DNA of 64,000 nt from Methylocystis sp. H62 (GTDB lineage Bacteria > Pseudomonadota > Alphaproteobacteria > Rhizobiales > Beijerinckiaceae). The notes beneath the pieces are model-generated. The model was not told the DNA's origin, did not search any database, and worked only from the letters and a program-made list of their open reading frames with translations. Position numbers and translations under genes: made by a program. The stretch lies in assembly GCF_015709515.1 (NCBI RefSeq), contig NZ_JADNQZ010000056.1:186001-250000 (forward strand), in the 5' to 3' direction. This document shows positions 1 to 8,940 of the stretch, piece by piece. Positions within the stretch are counted from its first letter, which is position 1, and each line of letters opens with the position of its first letter.

Positions 1-909
1 GCGGGCAAGGACCTCATCGATTCGGTGAAACTGTCCGGGGCGATCGTGCGGGCGCTTGGCGGGCGCGCGCCGGAAGGCTTCAACTACGAACTCTTCCTCG
101 ACGAGAAGGGCCAGAAGATTTCGAAGTCGAAGGGCAATGGCCTGACGATCGAGGAATGGCTGACCTACGCCAGTCCCGAGAGCCTGGCGCAATTCATGTT
201 TCAAAAGCCCACGGCGGCGAAGCGGCTCTATTTCGACGTGATCCCGCGCGCGGTCGACGACTATCTGAATTTCCTCGACGCCTATCCGCGCCAGGACTGG
301 AAGAACCGACTCGGCAATCCGGTCTGGCACATCCACGCCGGAGACCCGCCGCAGGCCGAGACGCTGGCGCATGAGGGCGACGCCAAGGGCGTGAGCGTCT
401 CCTTCTCGATGCTGCTCAATCTCGCCGCCGTCGCCAACGCCGAAGATCCGGCCGTGCTTTGGGGCTTTCTGCGCCGCTATGCGGGGTCCGCGTCGCCCGA
501 AAATCATCCCCGGCTCGACAAGCTCGTCGGCTACGCCGTCGCTTATTTCCGCGATTTCGTGAAGCCGGCGAAAACCTATCGCGCCGCCGACGAGACCGAG
601 CGCGAGGTGCTGCAAAAGATCGACGAGACGCTGCGCGGCATGGACGCCGCGAGCGCCGAAGAGATTCAGTCGGCGCTTTACGACGTCGGCCGCGCCGCGC
701 CGCGCTACCAGGATTTTGCCGCCAAGGGCGCGACGCCCGAGCGCCCCGGCGTCTCCAACGATTTCTTCAACATGCTGTACGAAGTGCTGCTCGGCGAGAA
801 GAAGGGCCCGCGCTTTGGCTCCTTCATCGCGCTCTATGGCGTCGCCGAGACGCGCAAGCTGATCGAGGACGCGCTCAACGGCGCCTTTGTGGCGCGCGAA
901 ACCGCCTGA
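1..909 (+). CDS. lysK: Lysine--tRNA ligase, class I (3' part)
   Basis: C-terminal 302 residues of a class I lysyl-tRNA synthetase, which charges tRNA-Lys with lysine in the cytoplasm. The frame is open from the first base, so the start and the HIGH signature lie outside the window. The KMSKS-type signature KISKSKGN is read at 115-138, followed by the helical anticodon-binding region typical of the class I (archaeal/alphaproteobacterial) form rather than the class II LysS. The stop TGA overlaps the ATG of the next gene, so the two are probably co-transcribed. The family assignment is firm. Confidence 0.93.
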   Translation, partial: AGKDLIDSVKLSGAIVRALGGRAPEGFNYELFLDEKGQKISKSKGNGLTIEEWLTYASPESLAQFMFQKPTAAKRLYFDVIPRAVDDYLNFLDAYPRQDWKNRLGNPVWHIHAGDPPQAETLAHEGDAKGVSVSFSMLLNLAAVANAEDPAVLWGFLRRYAGSASPENHPRLDKLVGYAVAYFRDFVKPAKTYRAADETEREVLQKIDETLRGMDAASAEEIQSALYDVGRAAPRYQDFAAKGATPERPGVSNDFFNMLYEVLLGEKKGPRFGSFIALYGVAETRKLIEDALNGAFVARETA

Positions 910-1457
910 TGCGCGCAGCCGACGCCGACATTCTCATCGTGCCGGGGTGGAGCGATTCCGGCCCCGAACATTGGCAGACGCGCTGGCAGGCGAAACTGTC
1001 GACAGCGCGACGCGTCACTCAGCGCGACTTCGAGAAGCCGATCCGCGCCGAATGGGAAGAGGCGATCGCGCAAGAGATTCTCGCGAGCGCGCGGCCTGCG
1101 GTGATCGTCGCGCATTCGCTCGGCGTCATCGCGGCTCTGCATGCGGCGCAACGCGTCGGCGACAAGATCGCCGGCGCCTTTCTCGTCGCGCCGCCCTCGG
1201 AGGCGGTGATCCGCGAATTGCCGTCGGTCGATTCCGCCTTTCTGCCAATCCCCCGCGCGCGGCTTCCCTTCCCCGCGGCGCTGGTCGGCAGCAGCGACGA
1301 CCCTTACGCCGATCTGCTCTTTGCGCGCCAACTCGCGCAGGACATCGGCGCGCGCTTCATCGACGCCGGCGCCGCCGGACATATCAATGTCGATAGCGGC
1401 CACGGACCGTGGCCGGAAGGGTCGCTCGCCTTCGCCAATTTCATGGCGAAGCTGTAA
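909..1457 (+). CDS. RBBP9/YdeN-family alpha/beta serine hydrolase
   Basis: A 182-residue single-domain alpha/beta hydrolase of the RBBP9/YdeN family. It starts ILIVPGWSDSGPEHWQTRW, the family's first strand and oxyanion-loop signature. The nucleophile elbow is AHSLG, the acid is probably in SSDDPY and the catalytic His in AGHINVDSGHG. Members are small cytosolic serine hydrolases whose natural substrate is mostly unknown. The start ATG shares a base with the stop TGA of the lysyl-tRNA synthetase gene (TGATG), which fixes the start and implies translational coupling. I infer no specific substrate. Confidence 0.85.
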   Translation: MRAADADILIVPGWSDSGPEHWQTRWQAKLSTARRVTQRDFEKPIRAEWEEAIAQEILASARPAVIVAHSLGVIAALHAAQRVGDKIAGAFLVAPPSEAVIRELPSVDSAFLPIPRARLPFPAALVGSSDDPYADLLFARQLAQDIGARFIDAGAAGHINVDSGHGPWPEGSLAFANFMAKL

Positions 1458-1588
1458 GCGCGTCATCAGTTCGGAGTATTGACACGCTACTGGCGATCGT
1501 CGACCCTGACGCAATGCGCTGTTCCCAGGCGTTTTTGCATCGGCGTTGACGCGATTTTGTAACGGCCGTTCATTGAGAAGTTTGCAAG

Positions 1589-3346
1589 ATGAGCATCACC
1601 AAGGCATTCCGCTCCGCTGCGCTTACTGTCGCCATTCTGTTCGCAAGCGCGCCCGCTTCGCTGGCGTTGGAACGCGTCGAACAGCCCTCTTCCATTCCGG
1701 GCGCCGGCCCTTGGGACCAAAAGGCCTGGAACGACTTTTACACGACGAGCCAAGGCTCCCGCCTCATCCCCTGGGACTGGATCAAAGCGCTCAAGCAGGC
1801 TGACGGCCAACCCTTTCTTGCCGATGGACTGGCCCGCTACGGCTATCTGGCCAACCCCGCGAGCGCGACGCCGGGGCTGCCGGTCGGCTTCGTCGTCGCG
1901 GATGGCGTGTTGGGGCCCAGCTGCGCCGCCTGCCATACGCGGCAGATCGACGTCGAGGGCAAAGCCTATCGCATCGACGGCGGGCCGGCGCTCGCCGACA
2001 TGGGCGCGCTTTGGGCCGATCTCGATACCGCAGCCGGGAAGGTTCTCGCGGACACGGCGTCCTTCTCAGAATTCGCCAAGGCCGTTCTCGGAAGCGGCTA
2101 CGACCCGCAGAAGGAAACCAAGCTGCGCGCCGAAGTCGATCTCTGGTATGCGCGCCACCACGCCATCACCGAGGCGGGCCTGCCTAAAGACAGGCCCTGG
2201 GGCGCCGGACGCATCGACGCCGTCGGCATGATCCTCAACCGCGTCACTGGCCTCGATATCGGACCCGGCCCGACGCATATCATTTTGGGTAACATGCGGA
2301 AGGCCGACGCGCCGGTGCGCCCGCCGTTCCTTTGGAACGCGCCGCGGCAGGATCATACGCAGTGGCCGGGCTTCGCCGACAATGGCGACCGCATTCTGGC
2401 CATGGCGAGAAACGTCGGACAGGTCTACGGCGTCTTCGGCGAATTTTTCCCGGAGAAGGACGCCACGCATCTCCTGGGCTTCAATTACGTCAAGGCCAAT
2501 TCGGTCGACTTCAAAGGGCTGATCGAATTGGAGCGGCTCGTCGAGCGGATCGGCCCGCCGAAATGGCCGTGGCCGACCGACAGGACGCTCGTGGCGCAGG
2601 GCAAGCTCATCTACGAGCGTCCCTACGAAGAGGGCGGATGCGCTGATTGCCACGGGATCGACAAAGGCCAGCCGCGCCTGCTCAATCCGGACACCTGGTG
2701 CACGCCCGTTCAGGACGTCGGCACCGACGCGCGCGAATATCAATATTTCGCGCCGGACTGGAAGGTCGACACCGGCGCGCTGACCGGCGCCTTCATTCCT
2801 TTCGTGTCCGAGCCGCTTGGCAGAACCGACGCGCCCGTCTCGGTGCTGGCGACCGCGGCGCGCGGCGCAATCCTGCAGCACTTCCTTCCCGTCACGGTGA
2901 ACGGGATCGAGCGAAAGAAAGCCGACGTGGCGCTGTCCCTTCTGCAGCCTTTGATCGAAGAGCTGAAGGGCGTCTACAAGATTCCGGGCACGCCGGGCGC
3001 CGGGCGCTGGGCGTGCCGCCGCGCCCCCGAGACGCCGGGCAAACTCAAATTTGAAGCCCGCGTCCTCGAAGGCGTGTGGGCGGCGGCGCCCTATCTGCAC
3101 AACGCCTCTGTTCCGTCGCTCGCCGAGCTGTTGAAGCCGCCGCAGGATCGCGTCACGGACTTCAAAGTCGGGCCGGCCTATGACATTGCCGCTGTCGGCT
3201 TGGCCATTGAGCAGCCGAAGTCGACCTTCCTGATGAAGACGGACTGCAACCGAGGCTCCGGCGTCAGCCATTGCGGCCATGACTTCGGAACGGCGTTGAG
3301 CGAAACGGACAAGCGCGCGCTGCTCGAATATCTGAAGACGCTGTGA
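1589..3346 (+). CDS. RoxA-like dihaem cytochrome c (peroxidase/oxygenase superfamily)
   Basis: A 585-residue secreted protein with a Sec signal peptide ending near SLALERVEQ (residue about 27). Two haem-binding motifs are visible: CAACH at residues 112-116 and CADCH near 351-355. The C-terminal part has the APYLHNASVPSLAELL segment seen in the MauG/RoxA/CcpA superfamily. The length and long inter-haem spacing fit RoxA-type proteins (rubber oxygenase and relatives) better than the shorter bacterial cytochrome c peroxidases. It should act in the periplasm or outside the cell. The substrate cannot be told from sequence; a role in polyisoprene cleavage would be over-reading. It stands alone, followed by a strong terminator. 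Confidence 0.75.
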   Translation: MSITKAFRSAALTVAILFASAPASLALERVEQPSSIPGAGPWDQKAWNDFYTTSQGSRLIPWDWIKALKQADGQPFLADGLARYGYLANPASATPGLPVGFVVADGVLGPSCAACHTRQIDVEGKAYRIDGGPALADMGALWADLDTAAGKVLADTASFSEFAKAVLGSGYDPQKETKLRAEVDLWYARHHAITEAGLPKDRPWGAGRIDAVGMILNRVTGLDIGPGPTHIILGNMRKADAPVRPPFLWNAPRQDHTQWPGFADNGDRILAMARNVGQVYGVFGEFFPEKDATHLLGFNYVKANSVDFKGLIELERLVERIGPPKWPWPTDRTLVAQGKLIYERPYEEGGCADCHGIDKGQPRLLNPDTWCTPVQDVGTDAREYQYFAPDWKVDTGALTGAFIPFVSEPLGRTDAPVSVLATAARGAILQHFLPVTVNGIERKKADVALSLLQPLIEELKGVYKIPGTPGAGRWACRRAPETPGKLKFEARVLEGVWAAAPYLHNASVPSLAELLKPPQDRVTDFKVGPAYDIAAVGLAIEQPKSTFLMKTDCNRGSGVSHCGHDFGTALSETDKRALLEYLKTL

Positions 3347-3351
3347 TCGGG

Positions 3352-3385
3352 GCGTCTCGGGACGCAATGTCCCGAGACGCTTTTC
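3352..3385 (+). terminator. Rho-independent terminator after the RoxA-like gene
   Basis: Perfect 12-bp inverted repeat GCGTCTCGGGAC / GTCCCGAGACGC with a five-base loop (GCAAT) followed by TTTTC. It begins six bases after the stop codon at 3346, so it closes this transcription unit before udgX. Confidence 0.88.
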
Positions 3386-3446
3386 GGCGCGACGGCGCCG
3401 CCTATATCGACCTTCTTGGCGTCGCTCGACGCGGAGGAAGGGACAG

Positions 3447-4115
3447 GTGGAGAAATCCGAATTCGCGCTCGGGGCGAAGCCCCTGCCGGCGGCAGGTCTC
3501 TTAACAGAAGCCCCTTCGCTTTCGGCGCTCGCTGAGCAAGAAGCGGTCTGCACGCGCTGCCCGCTTTATAAAAACGCCACGCAGGTCGTTCCCGGAGAAG
3601 GGCCGGCGCAAGCGCGCGTGCTGCTGATCGGCGAGCAGCCGGGCGACCAGGAAGATGTGTCGGGGCGACCCTTCGTCGGGCCCTCCGGCAAGCTCCTCGA
3701 CATCGCGCTGGAGCGCGCCGGCGTCGACCGCGACAGATGTTTCGTCACTAACGCCGTCAAACATTTCAAATTCGAGCCGCGCGGCAAGCGCCGTCTGCAC
3801 AAGAAGCCCGACGCCGGCGAGATCGACGCCTGCCGGTGGTGGCTGGATCGCGAACGCGCCCTGCTCAGCCCAGGACTGGTCGTGGCGCTCGGCGCGACCG
3901 CGATCCGCGGCGTGCTCGGCCGCTCCGAGGCGGTGTCGCGTGTGCGCGGCGAGATCATCGACCTTGGCGACGGCGCGCAATTCCTGGCCACCGTTCACCC
4001 TTCCTCTCTGCTACGTTTGAGGGATGAATCGGATAAGCGCCAGGCGTGGCGGGGCTTCCTCGCCGATCTTCGCAAGATCGCCCGCTGGATCGAAAAGGAC
4101 GCGCGCGCGAATTAG
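3447..4115 (+). CDS. udgX: UdgX-type uracil-DNA glycosylase
   Basis: A 222-residue member of the uracil-DNA glycosylase superfamily. Visible motifs are the water-activating loop GEQPGDQED (from about residue 62), the Cys residues of the N-terminal Fe-S site (CTRCPLY, residues about 36-42), and the C-terminal VHPSSLLR loop. The decisive mark is KRRLH at residues 114-118 inside KHFKFEPRGKRRLHKKP. This insert is characteristic of UdgX, whose His in the KRRIH loop forms a covalent bond with DNA after uracil removal (shown for the mycobacterial enzyme). Here Ile is replaced by Leu but the His is kept. The start is GTG, preceded by GGAGGAAGGGA at 3433-3443. Confidence 0.88.
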   Translation: MEKSEFALGAKPLPAAGLLTEAPSLSALAEQEAVCTRCPLYKNATQVVPGEGPAQARVLLIGEQPGDQEDVSGRPFVGPSGKLLDIALERAGVDRDRCFVTNAVKHFKFEPRGKRRLHKKPDAGEIDACRWWLDRERALLSPGLVVALGATAIRGVLGRSEAVSRVRGEIIDLGDGAQFLATVHPSSLLRLRDESDKRQAWRGFLADLRKIARWIEKDARAN

Positions 4116-5235
4116 AGGCGCTGCGCTCATCGGGTCGCTGGCGCTCGCCGGCGCCGCCCATGCCGAACTGCTGAAATTCGAGACGCGTCCGGACGGCCCG
4201 AATGAGGCGGTCGTCGCGACCGTGAAGCTCGACGGAACGTCTCACGACATCGCCGGAACGCTCGCCAAGCCCGCAAAGCCCGCAAAGCCGCCAAGCGGCG
4301 CAAAGGCGCTGCTGATCGAGACGCAGTCAAGCGACGACGTAAAGCCGCTGGCGCTCGAACGCGGACTTGCCGTACTGACGCTCGATGTCGCCAAGCTCCC
4401 CGACAAAGCTCGAGCGCCGGCCCTGCGCGATGTGCTCGGCCATCTTCGCGGCGCGCTCAAGATGAAGCGCGTGCTCGGCCGCGCGCAGGGCTCGGACGCC
4501 GACGCAATGACGGACGCAGCTTCCGCATTCGATGGCCTGTTGCTGCATGACGCGAACCGCGAGCCCGCCGCCCCGACGCGCTTCATCGAGACCTGGGGCG
4601 CCGACGCCTATTGGCGCGAGAAGCCGCGCGTCGAGTTCGCGAACGGCGCGCCGCCGAACGGTCGGCGCTTCTATCTTGCCGGAATCGCCGCGTCGACGAC
4701 GGCGACGAATTGCGCCGCGCCCGTGAACGCACGCCCCTCGGCCCCCGCGCTGCGCGCGCTGTTCGCCGCGCTCGACGAGTGGACGGCCAAGGGCGTCGCG
4801 CCGCCCGCCGCGCGCGCGCCCCTCGACGCCGATCTGGCGCCCGCGCAGGATCTGAAATGGCCGAAAATTCCCGGCTTGCCCGCGCCGCCTGAGGGCGCAC
4901 GCCGCGTCCCGAAAATCGACGCGGATGGCAATGAGATCGCCGGCCTACGCCTGCCCGACGTGGCGCTCCCTGTCGCGACCTTCACGGGCTTCAACGCGCA
5001 AAAGAACAAGAAAGGCCCGCCTTGCGCCGCAGCCGCCGCGATTCCCTTCGCGGCGACGAAGTTGGACCGCGAAAAGAACCTCGATCCGCGTCCCGCGCTC
5101 GTCGAGCGCTACGGATCGCGCGCCTATTTCGTCGCGACCGTGCGCGTCATCGCCGACAAGCTCGTCAAGGAGCGGCTGCTGCTACAGCAGGACGCCGACG
5201 CCTATGTCGCCGCGGCGCGATCTGCGCCATTCTAA
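4024..5235 (+). CDS. Secreted alpha/beta-hydrolase-domain (PF20091-like) protein, short form
   Basis: A 403-residue protein with a late signal peptide: the hydrophobic stretch AALIGSLALAGAAHA ends near residue 47, so the n-region is unusually long. The C-terminal half carries the conserved end of the large PF20091 hydrolase-domain family: RRFYLAGIA, ALFAALDEWTAKGVAPP, IDADGNEIAGLRLPDVALPVATFTGFN and ERYGSRAYFVATV, split here only for quoting. I do not see a convincing GxSxG nucleophile elbow, and the protein is shorter than usual for that family, so it may not be a working hydrolase. The start overlaps udgX by 92 bases; no better start is visible because the signal peptide needs codons inside that overlap. 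Confidence 0.6.
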   Translation: MNRISARRGGASSPIFARSPAGSKRTRARIRGAALIGSLALAGAAHAELLKFETRPDGPNEAVVATVKLDGTSHDIAGTLAKPAKPAKPPSGAKALLIETQSSDDVKPLALERGLAVLTLDVAKLPDKARAPALRDVLGHLRGALKMKRVLGRAQGSDADAMTDAASAFDGLLLHDANREPAAPTRFIETWGADAYWREKPRVEFANGAPPNGRRFYLAGIAASTTATNCAAPVNARPSAPALRALFAALDEWTAKGVAPPAARAPLDADLAPAQDLKWPKIPGLPAPPEGARRVPKIDADGNEIAGLRLPDVALPVATFTGFNAQKNKKGPPCAAAAAIPFAATKLDREKNLDPRPALVERYGSRAYFVATVRVIADKLVKERLLLQQDADAYVAAARSAPF

Positions 5236-5735
5236 CGATTGAGGATAAAAATCCCGGCGTTGAGATAAGTCGCGAAAGCCACCCAGAAGGCGGTTGGCGC
5301 AAGCGAATATCCCGCGACGCGGTCAAGCCGCCAGAACAGGACGATCGTGGCGACGAGCAGCGCTTCCATCGGCAGAATGACGACGAGTCCGAGCAAGGGA
5401 TTTCGCGCCGCGAAGAAGGCGAACGACCAGGCTGCATTCAAAACAAGCTGAACAAAAAACACGATGATCGCGGCGCGCCGGCCCGGCGTCGCCGGCTCGA
5501 GCCGTAGAACGCGATAAAAGGCGTAGCCCATCAGAATGTAGAGAGCCGTCCAAGCGGGGCCAAACACCCAGTTCGGCGGATTCAGCGGCGGCTTGGCCAG
5601 CGTATCGTACCATGGGATGTTCGGCGTCGTCGCGAAGCTGCCGAGCACCGCGGCGGCGAGCACAGGCGCCGCGGCGGCGACTCCGGCGACGAGCCGCGAA
5701 GGCCGCCGATCCGAAAGAGACGTTGAACTGCTCAT
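5232..5735 (-). CDS. tspO: TspO/MBR family membrane protein
   Basis: A 167-residue, five-helix TspO/MBR protein, a tryptophan-rich sensor-type membrane protein that binds porphyrins and other tetrapyrroles. Family marks are the W-x-P-P-region KPPLNPPNWVFGPAWTALY, the YR motif in the second helix, NAAWSFAFFAARNPLLG and the final FATYLNAGIFILNR. The start was set at the ATG at 5735 because GAGGAGG lies just upstream and the extra 46 upstream codons have no family counterpart. Its stop overlaps the convergent hydrolase-like gene by four bases. Confidence 0.92.
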   Translation of the reverse strand: MSSSTSLSDRRPSRLVAGVAAAAPVLAAAVLGSFATTPNIPWYDTLAKPPLNPPNWVFGPAWTALYILMGYAFYRVLRLEPATPGRRAAIIVFFVQLVLNAAWSFAFFAARNPLLGLVVILPMEALLVATIVLFWRLDRVAGYSLAPTAFWVAFATYLNAGIFILNR

Positions 5736-5785
5736 TGCGCCTCCTCGCGCCGCGTCGCCCGGATATCGGGCGCAGCGCGGCGGCT

Positions 5786-6682
5786 TCAAGGCTGCTGCAG
5801 GGTCGGGAAAAAGACCGGCGTCGCGCCGGCGCGAACGCTGTTCTGAGATGCGAACATGTCGTCCTTCATCCAATTGGGCAGGTCGTCTTCGCGATGTCGG
5901 CTGATGAGAGTCTTGTCGCTCTCGCCGAGATAGATGCGAATGCCGCCCCAGACAGCCTTGTAATCATTCTCGCCCACGCGGCTTTCGATGAAGCCGGTGA
6001 TCGCGGAATGGCCGAGATTCCAGACGAGCGCCTCGCCGCTGAGCGCAGCCGCATGCCGCCCTCCGACGTAACGATGGCCGACCGAGATTTTGACGTTGTA
6101 GGTCGGATAGACGCTGATATCGAACATGTCGAAGAAGCGCCCGCGCCGCGGCTGCCACTGATAGGCGAGATATCCCGGTCCATAGCCCAGCGGCGTGAAG
6201 AAATGGCCCGAGCTCTCCTCATAGCCGGCGATGCTGGAGAGCGTGAACGGCCCATAGTAATAGGCGCTTTCAGCGCCGACGCGGAAACGCGTGTCGTCGA
6301 GACGCTTGTCGTGAGCGATCGCGCCATAGCCGCCGAGGAGACCCACGCTCGGATCGCGCCAGAAGGCGTGTCCGGCGCCGCCGCTCACGAAGAAGCCGCG
6401 ATGCGCCGCCGCGATCGCGTCGACCTGAAATCCAAAACGGTCGCCGACGGGGGCGATGATCGACCCCATTCCGCCGGCCGAGGCGTTGTTCAAGCGCGCG
6501 AAGCCCAGCCATTCAGAGCCGCCGCCAAAACCTTCGAGCTTGCCGTTGACGCCGTCGACGGCGCGCTTGGGTCCGGGGTTTTCCGAGAGCGGAGCCTTCC
6601 ACCAGGTCGGACCCTCGGCGCGCGCTGAAGACGCAGCGAGGGCGACCGCCAGAACGGCGAGAAGCTGACGCTTGTATGACAT
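5786..6682 (-). CDS. Exported protein, probable outer-membrane beta-barrel
   Basis: A 298-residue protein with a clean signal peptide (LLAVLAVALAASSARA, cleavage near residue 22). The rest alternates aromatic and glycine-rich short strands, for example GFFVSGGAGHAFWRD, SAYYYGPFTLSSIAGYEE and VKISVGHRYVGGRHAAALSGE, which suggests an outer-membrane beta-barrel. I do not recognise the family. It lies 50 bases upstream of tspO on the same strand, so the two may be co-transcribed. Confidence 0.6.
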   Translation of the reverse strand: MSYKRQLLAVLAVALAASSARAEGPTWWKAPLSENPGPKRAVDGVNGKLEGFGGGSEWLGFARLNNASAGGMGSIIAPVGDRFGFQVDAIAAAHRGFFVSGGAGHAFWRDPSVGLLGGYGAIAHDKRLDDTRFRVGAESAYYYGPFTLSSIAGYEESSGHFFTPLGYGPGYLAYQWQPRRGRFFDMFDISVYPTYNVKISVGHRYVGGRHAAALSGEALVWNLGHSAITGFIESRVGENDYKAVWGGIRIYLGESDKTLISRHREDDLPNWMKDDMFASQNSVRAGATPVFFPTLQQP

Positions 6683-6816
6683 TGCTATCGAAGTCCCGTG
6701 GGTGATCGTCGCGAGCTGTCGACCCTAAAGGGCTTCAGCCTCGCTGGCTGTGACATTGCGGCAACAGCCCTCCAAAATAGGACCACCAGACGCATCGAAT
6801 TCACAGCTGTGTTAAA

Positions 6817-8037
6817 TTAATATTGCGTATCAAGCTTTTGACCAGCGGCGCTTAGATGTTCGCTCAAATTCTCGCGCGTGGCCGGATCGACAATGGCGAA
6901 GGGCGCGGCGACCGCCGCCCCGGCCACGCCGCCGACCGCAGAAACCGCCCCCGCGGTCGCGATTCCAAGGTGATCCCCCAGGCCCGGCTGGCCGTCCCTG
7001 AGCGGCTGACCCTGCGCGAGCCTGGCGCCGATGGAGCGTACGACCTGGGGAGAGGACGCGAACTTGCTATGCTCCAAAGGATCGCTGGTGGCGATGCCGG
7101 TCAGATCGACGACCTTCACCCGATCCCGGTCGAGGACCTCCTGATAGGGGGACGCCTTCGGGTCGACGGCGCCCAGACGCGTATTGCCCCAGAAGCGGCG
7201 GGATGCCGCGAGCGCGTCGTCGTCGCGCGAAGCGAACAGCGTAAAGATCGAAGGTCGAACGCCGCCGATCTCGGCGATCTGACGCCGGAAGACGTCGAAA
7301 TCGACGTCCGGCGAGGCGAGCATGACGTTCTGGATTTTCGATCCGATCTGACCGTTGCGGATCGCCATCTGGCGTAGCGCTTCCAGCGTCACCCAATTGC
7401 CCATCGAGTGCGCCAGAATCGAGATCTCGCCGACGTCCCGGTCACGCTGCAGCGCCTGCAGCACGAGTTCCAGGGCGTCGCGCGAATAGCTGGCGCTCTC
7501 ATGATCATAGCCATATTGCAGCAGCCGGCCGCGCGACGGCCAGGTGAACAGCACCGGCGTGACTTCGGCGCGCGAGTCGTGGACGATCTGCGCGAAGCGG
7601 TAGACCGCCTCCTCGAAACGCGTGTTGAAGCCGTGGACGAAGAGAAGCACCTGCCGCTTGGGCGTCTTGCGGATGCGGGCGTTGAAGTCCGCGAGCGCCG
7701 CCTCCCTGCTCAGCACCTCGGCGCGAACGGTGGCGAATTGGACGGCCGGGTTGGGGGTCGGCCCATCCGGCCACTGCACTTCGCCGACCACGCGGGAGGC
7801 GTCTGGCGGGATCGAGACGGCGATATCGGCAAAATGCACGCCGTGTCCGCGTTCGCCCGAAAACATGACGCCGGGCTCGGAGTCATTCGGCTGCCGGGTG
7901 GTGACGACCAGAAGATCGACGACGCTGGTTCCGGGCGCGACCTGATGCGACGCGACAAGGGTGCCGTGCGGCCGGCTCGAACAACCGCTGAACGCAAGCG
8001 CCAGAAGCGCCGCCAAGATAATCCGCCCGCGCCCCAT
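6817..8037 (-). CDS. DUF900-type alpha/beta hydrolase lipoprotein
   Basis: A 406-residue lipoprotein with the lipobox LAFSGC ending at residue about 19. The body is an alpha/beta hydrolase of the DUF900 family: VVDLLVVTTRQ near the start, VLLFVHGFNTRFEEAVYR, LFTWPSRGRLLQYGYD and the nucleophile elbow LAHSMGNW. The family is widespread in alphaproteobacteria with unknown substrate. A glycine/alanine-rich hydrophobic patch (AGAVSAVGGVAGAAVAAPFA) near the C-terminus could associate with the membrane. It is separated from the upstream gene by about 240 bases containing a terminator-like hairpin, so it probably has its own promoter. Confidence 0.82.
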   Translation of the reverse strand: MGRGRIILAALLALAFSGCSSRPHGTLVASHQVAPGTSVVDLLVVTTRQPNDSEPGVMFSGERGHGVHFADIAVSIPPDASRVVGEVQWPDGPTPNPAVQFATVRAEVLSREAALADFNARIRKTPKRQVLLFVHGFNTRFEEAVYRFAQIVHDSRAEVTPVLFTWPSRGRLLQYGYDHESASYSRDALELVLQALQRDRDVGEISILAHSMGNWVTLEALRQMAIRNGQIGSKIQNVMLASPDVDFDVFRRQIAEIGGVRPSIFTLFASRDDDALAASRRFWGNTRLGAVDPKASPYQEVLDRDRVKVVDLTGIATSDPLEHSKFASSPQVVRSIGARLAQGQPLRDGQPGLGDHLGIATAGAVSAVGGVAGAAVAAPFAIVDPATRENLSEHLSAAGQKLDTQY

Positions 8038-8247
8038 ACGCCGCCTGCACTCAAGTGTTTATGCGCGGCGTCGCCGCTCAGGCGAAGCCAACACGACTCC
8101 CTCCATCATCTTTGCGGCTCAAATGCGACGGTTTGCCCGCGCTGTGCGCAGTCGCACTGATTTCTTGGAGGGAATGCGGCAATATAGCGACGCTCGCTCG
8201 AGAGGCGAGCGTCGGAGGCGGGGCTGGGACGAATCGCCTCCGACTGT

Positions 8248-8277
8248 GCAGGGGAAAGCCTCAAAACTTTCCCCTGC
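8248..8277 (-). terminator. Inverted repeat, probable terminator of the host-attachment-family gene
   Basis: Perfect 11-bp inverted repeat GCAGGGGAAAG / CTTTCCCCTGC with an eight-base loop, three bases beyond the stop of the minus-strand gene at 8281. No U-tract follows on the minus strand, so its strength is uncertain. A second hairpin, GACGCTCGC / GCGAGCGTC, lies at about 8189-8213. Confidence 0.5.
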
Positions 8278-8280
8278 CTT

Positions 8281-8730
8281 TCAGCCGCGGGTCAGCGCCT
8301 TTTCAATATCCTTGAGTGGATGGCGGGTCAGGTCCTTGGCGAGTTCGCCAACAACCTTGCTTTGCGCCTTGACGGACAGCTCCTTGCGAATTTCGCCGAG
8401 CGCCTTTGGCGGCGCGATGATGGCGATCGCAGTCAATTCGCCCGACTCCGCCGCCTGATTGATGCGGTCGGCCATGGCGCGGGCGAAGCGCTCCTCCTCC
8501 AGCTCATGCCAATCGGTATTTTGCATGGCGCTTCGGCCCGGCGAGAAAGAGGCGAAGCTGCGGCCGGGACGATCCGTTCCCTGCTCATGCGTCGGCGGAT
8601 TGTCGTCAACGCGCGTCTCGACGACGCGAAGGTCGAGGAGTTCGGCGTCGCCGTGATTTTGAAAAAACAGCGCCCGGCGGCCGTCGCCGACCAGGACCCA
8701 GGCGCCATTGCCGACGGAAAATTCGCTCAT
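8281..8730 (-). CDS. Host attachment protein family (Host_attach)
   Basis: A 149-residue soluble protein of the family named for an Agrobacterium protein needed for plant-cell attachment. Typical marks are WVLVGDGRRALFFQNHGD at the N-terminus, then HELEEERFARAMADRIN, IAIIAPPKALGEIRKEL and EIAKDL-type VGELAKDLTRHPLKDIE. Most members are in non-plant bacteria, so the family name should not be read as function. The ATG sits behind a purine-rich site and the length is normal for the family. Confidence 0.85.
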   Translation of the reverse strand: MSEFSVGNGAWVLVGDGRRALFFQNHGDAELLDLRVVETRVDDNPPTHEQGTDRPGRSFASFSPGRSAMQNTDWHELEEERFARAMADRINQAAESGELTAIAIIAPPKALGEIRKELSVKAQSKVVGELAKDLTRHPLKDIEKALTRG

Positions 8731-8940
8731 GATGCTCCCTCGCCTTCCAACGTCGTTCTCATCAATCCGGACGTCAGGCGAGGCCGCTCGGCTGCGGCGC
8801 GCGCAGCCGCGTCATGCGGGCGTCGTATCCTCGCGGGAGTTGGGTCACAAGCCCGACAGCCTTTAAGCGCCCCTTTGCGAGGAGCGCTCTAACGCAAGGA
8901 TAGCGCGCTGCCGGGTGCGTTCAATCCGCGCTTGGCGGCG

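Noticed and set aside
2066-3553. 495-codon minus-strand frame opposite the RoxA-like gene
   Set aside because: Arg-rich composition, no binding site, no motifs; the plus strand has two CxxCH motifs and a signal peptide.
8281-8730. Reading the host-attachment family gene as a sign of phage or plant association
   Set aside because: The name comes from one Agrobacterium gene; the neighbours are ordinary chromosomal genes and no phage proteins are present.
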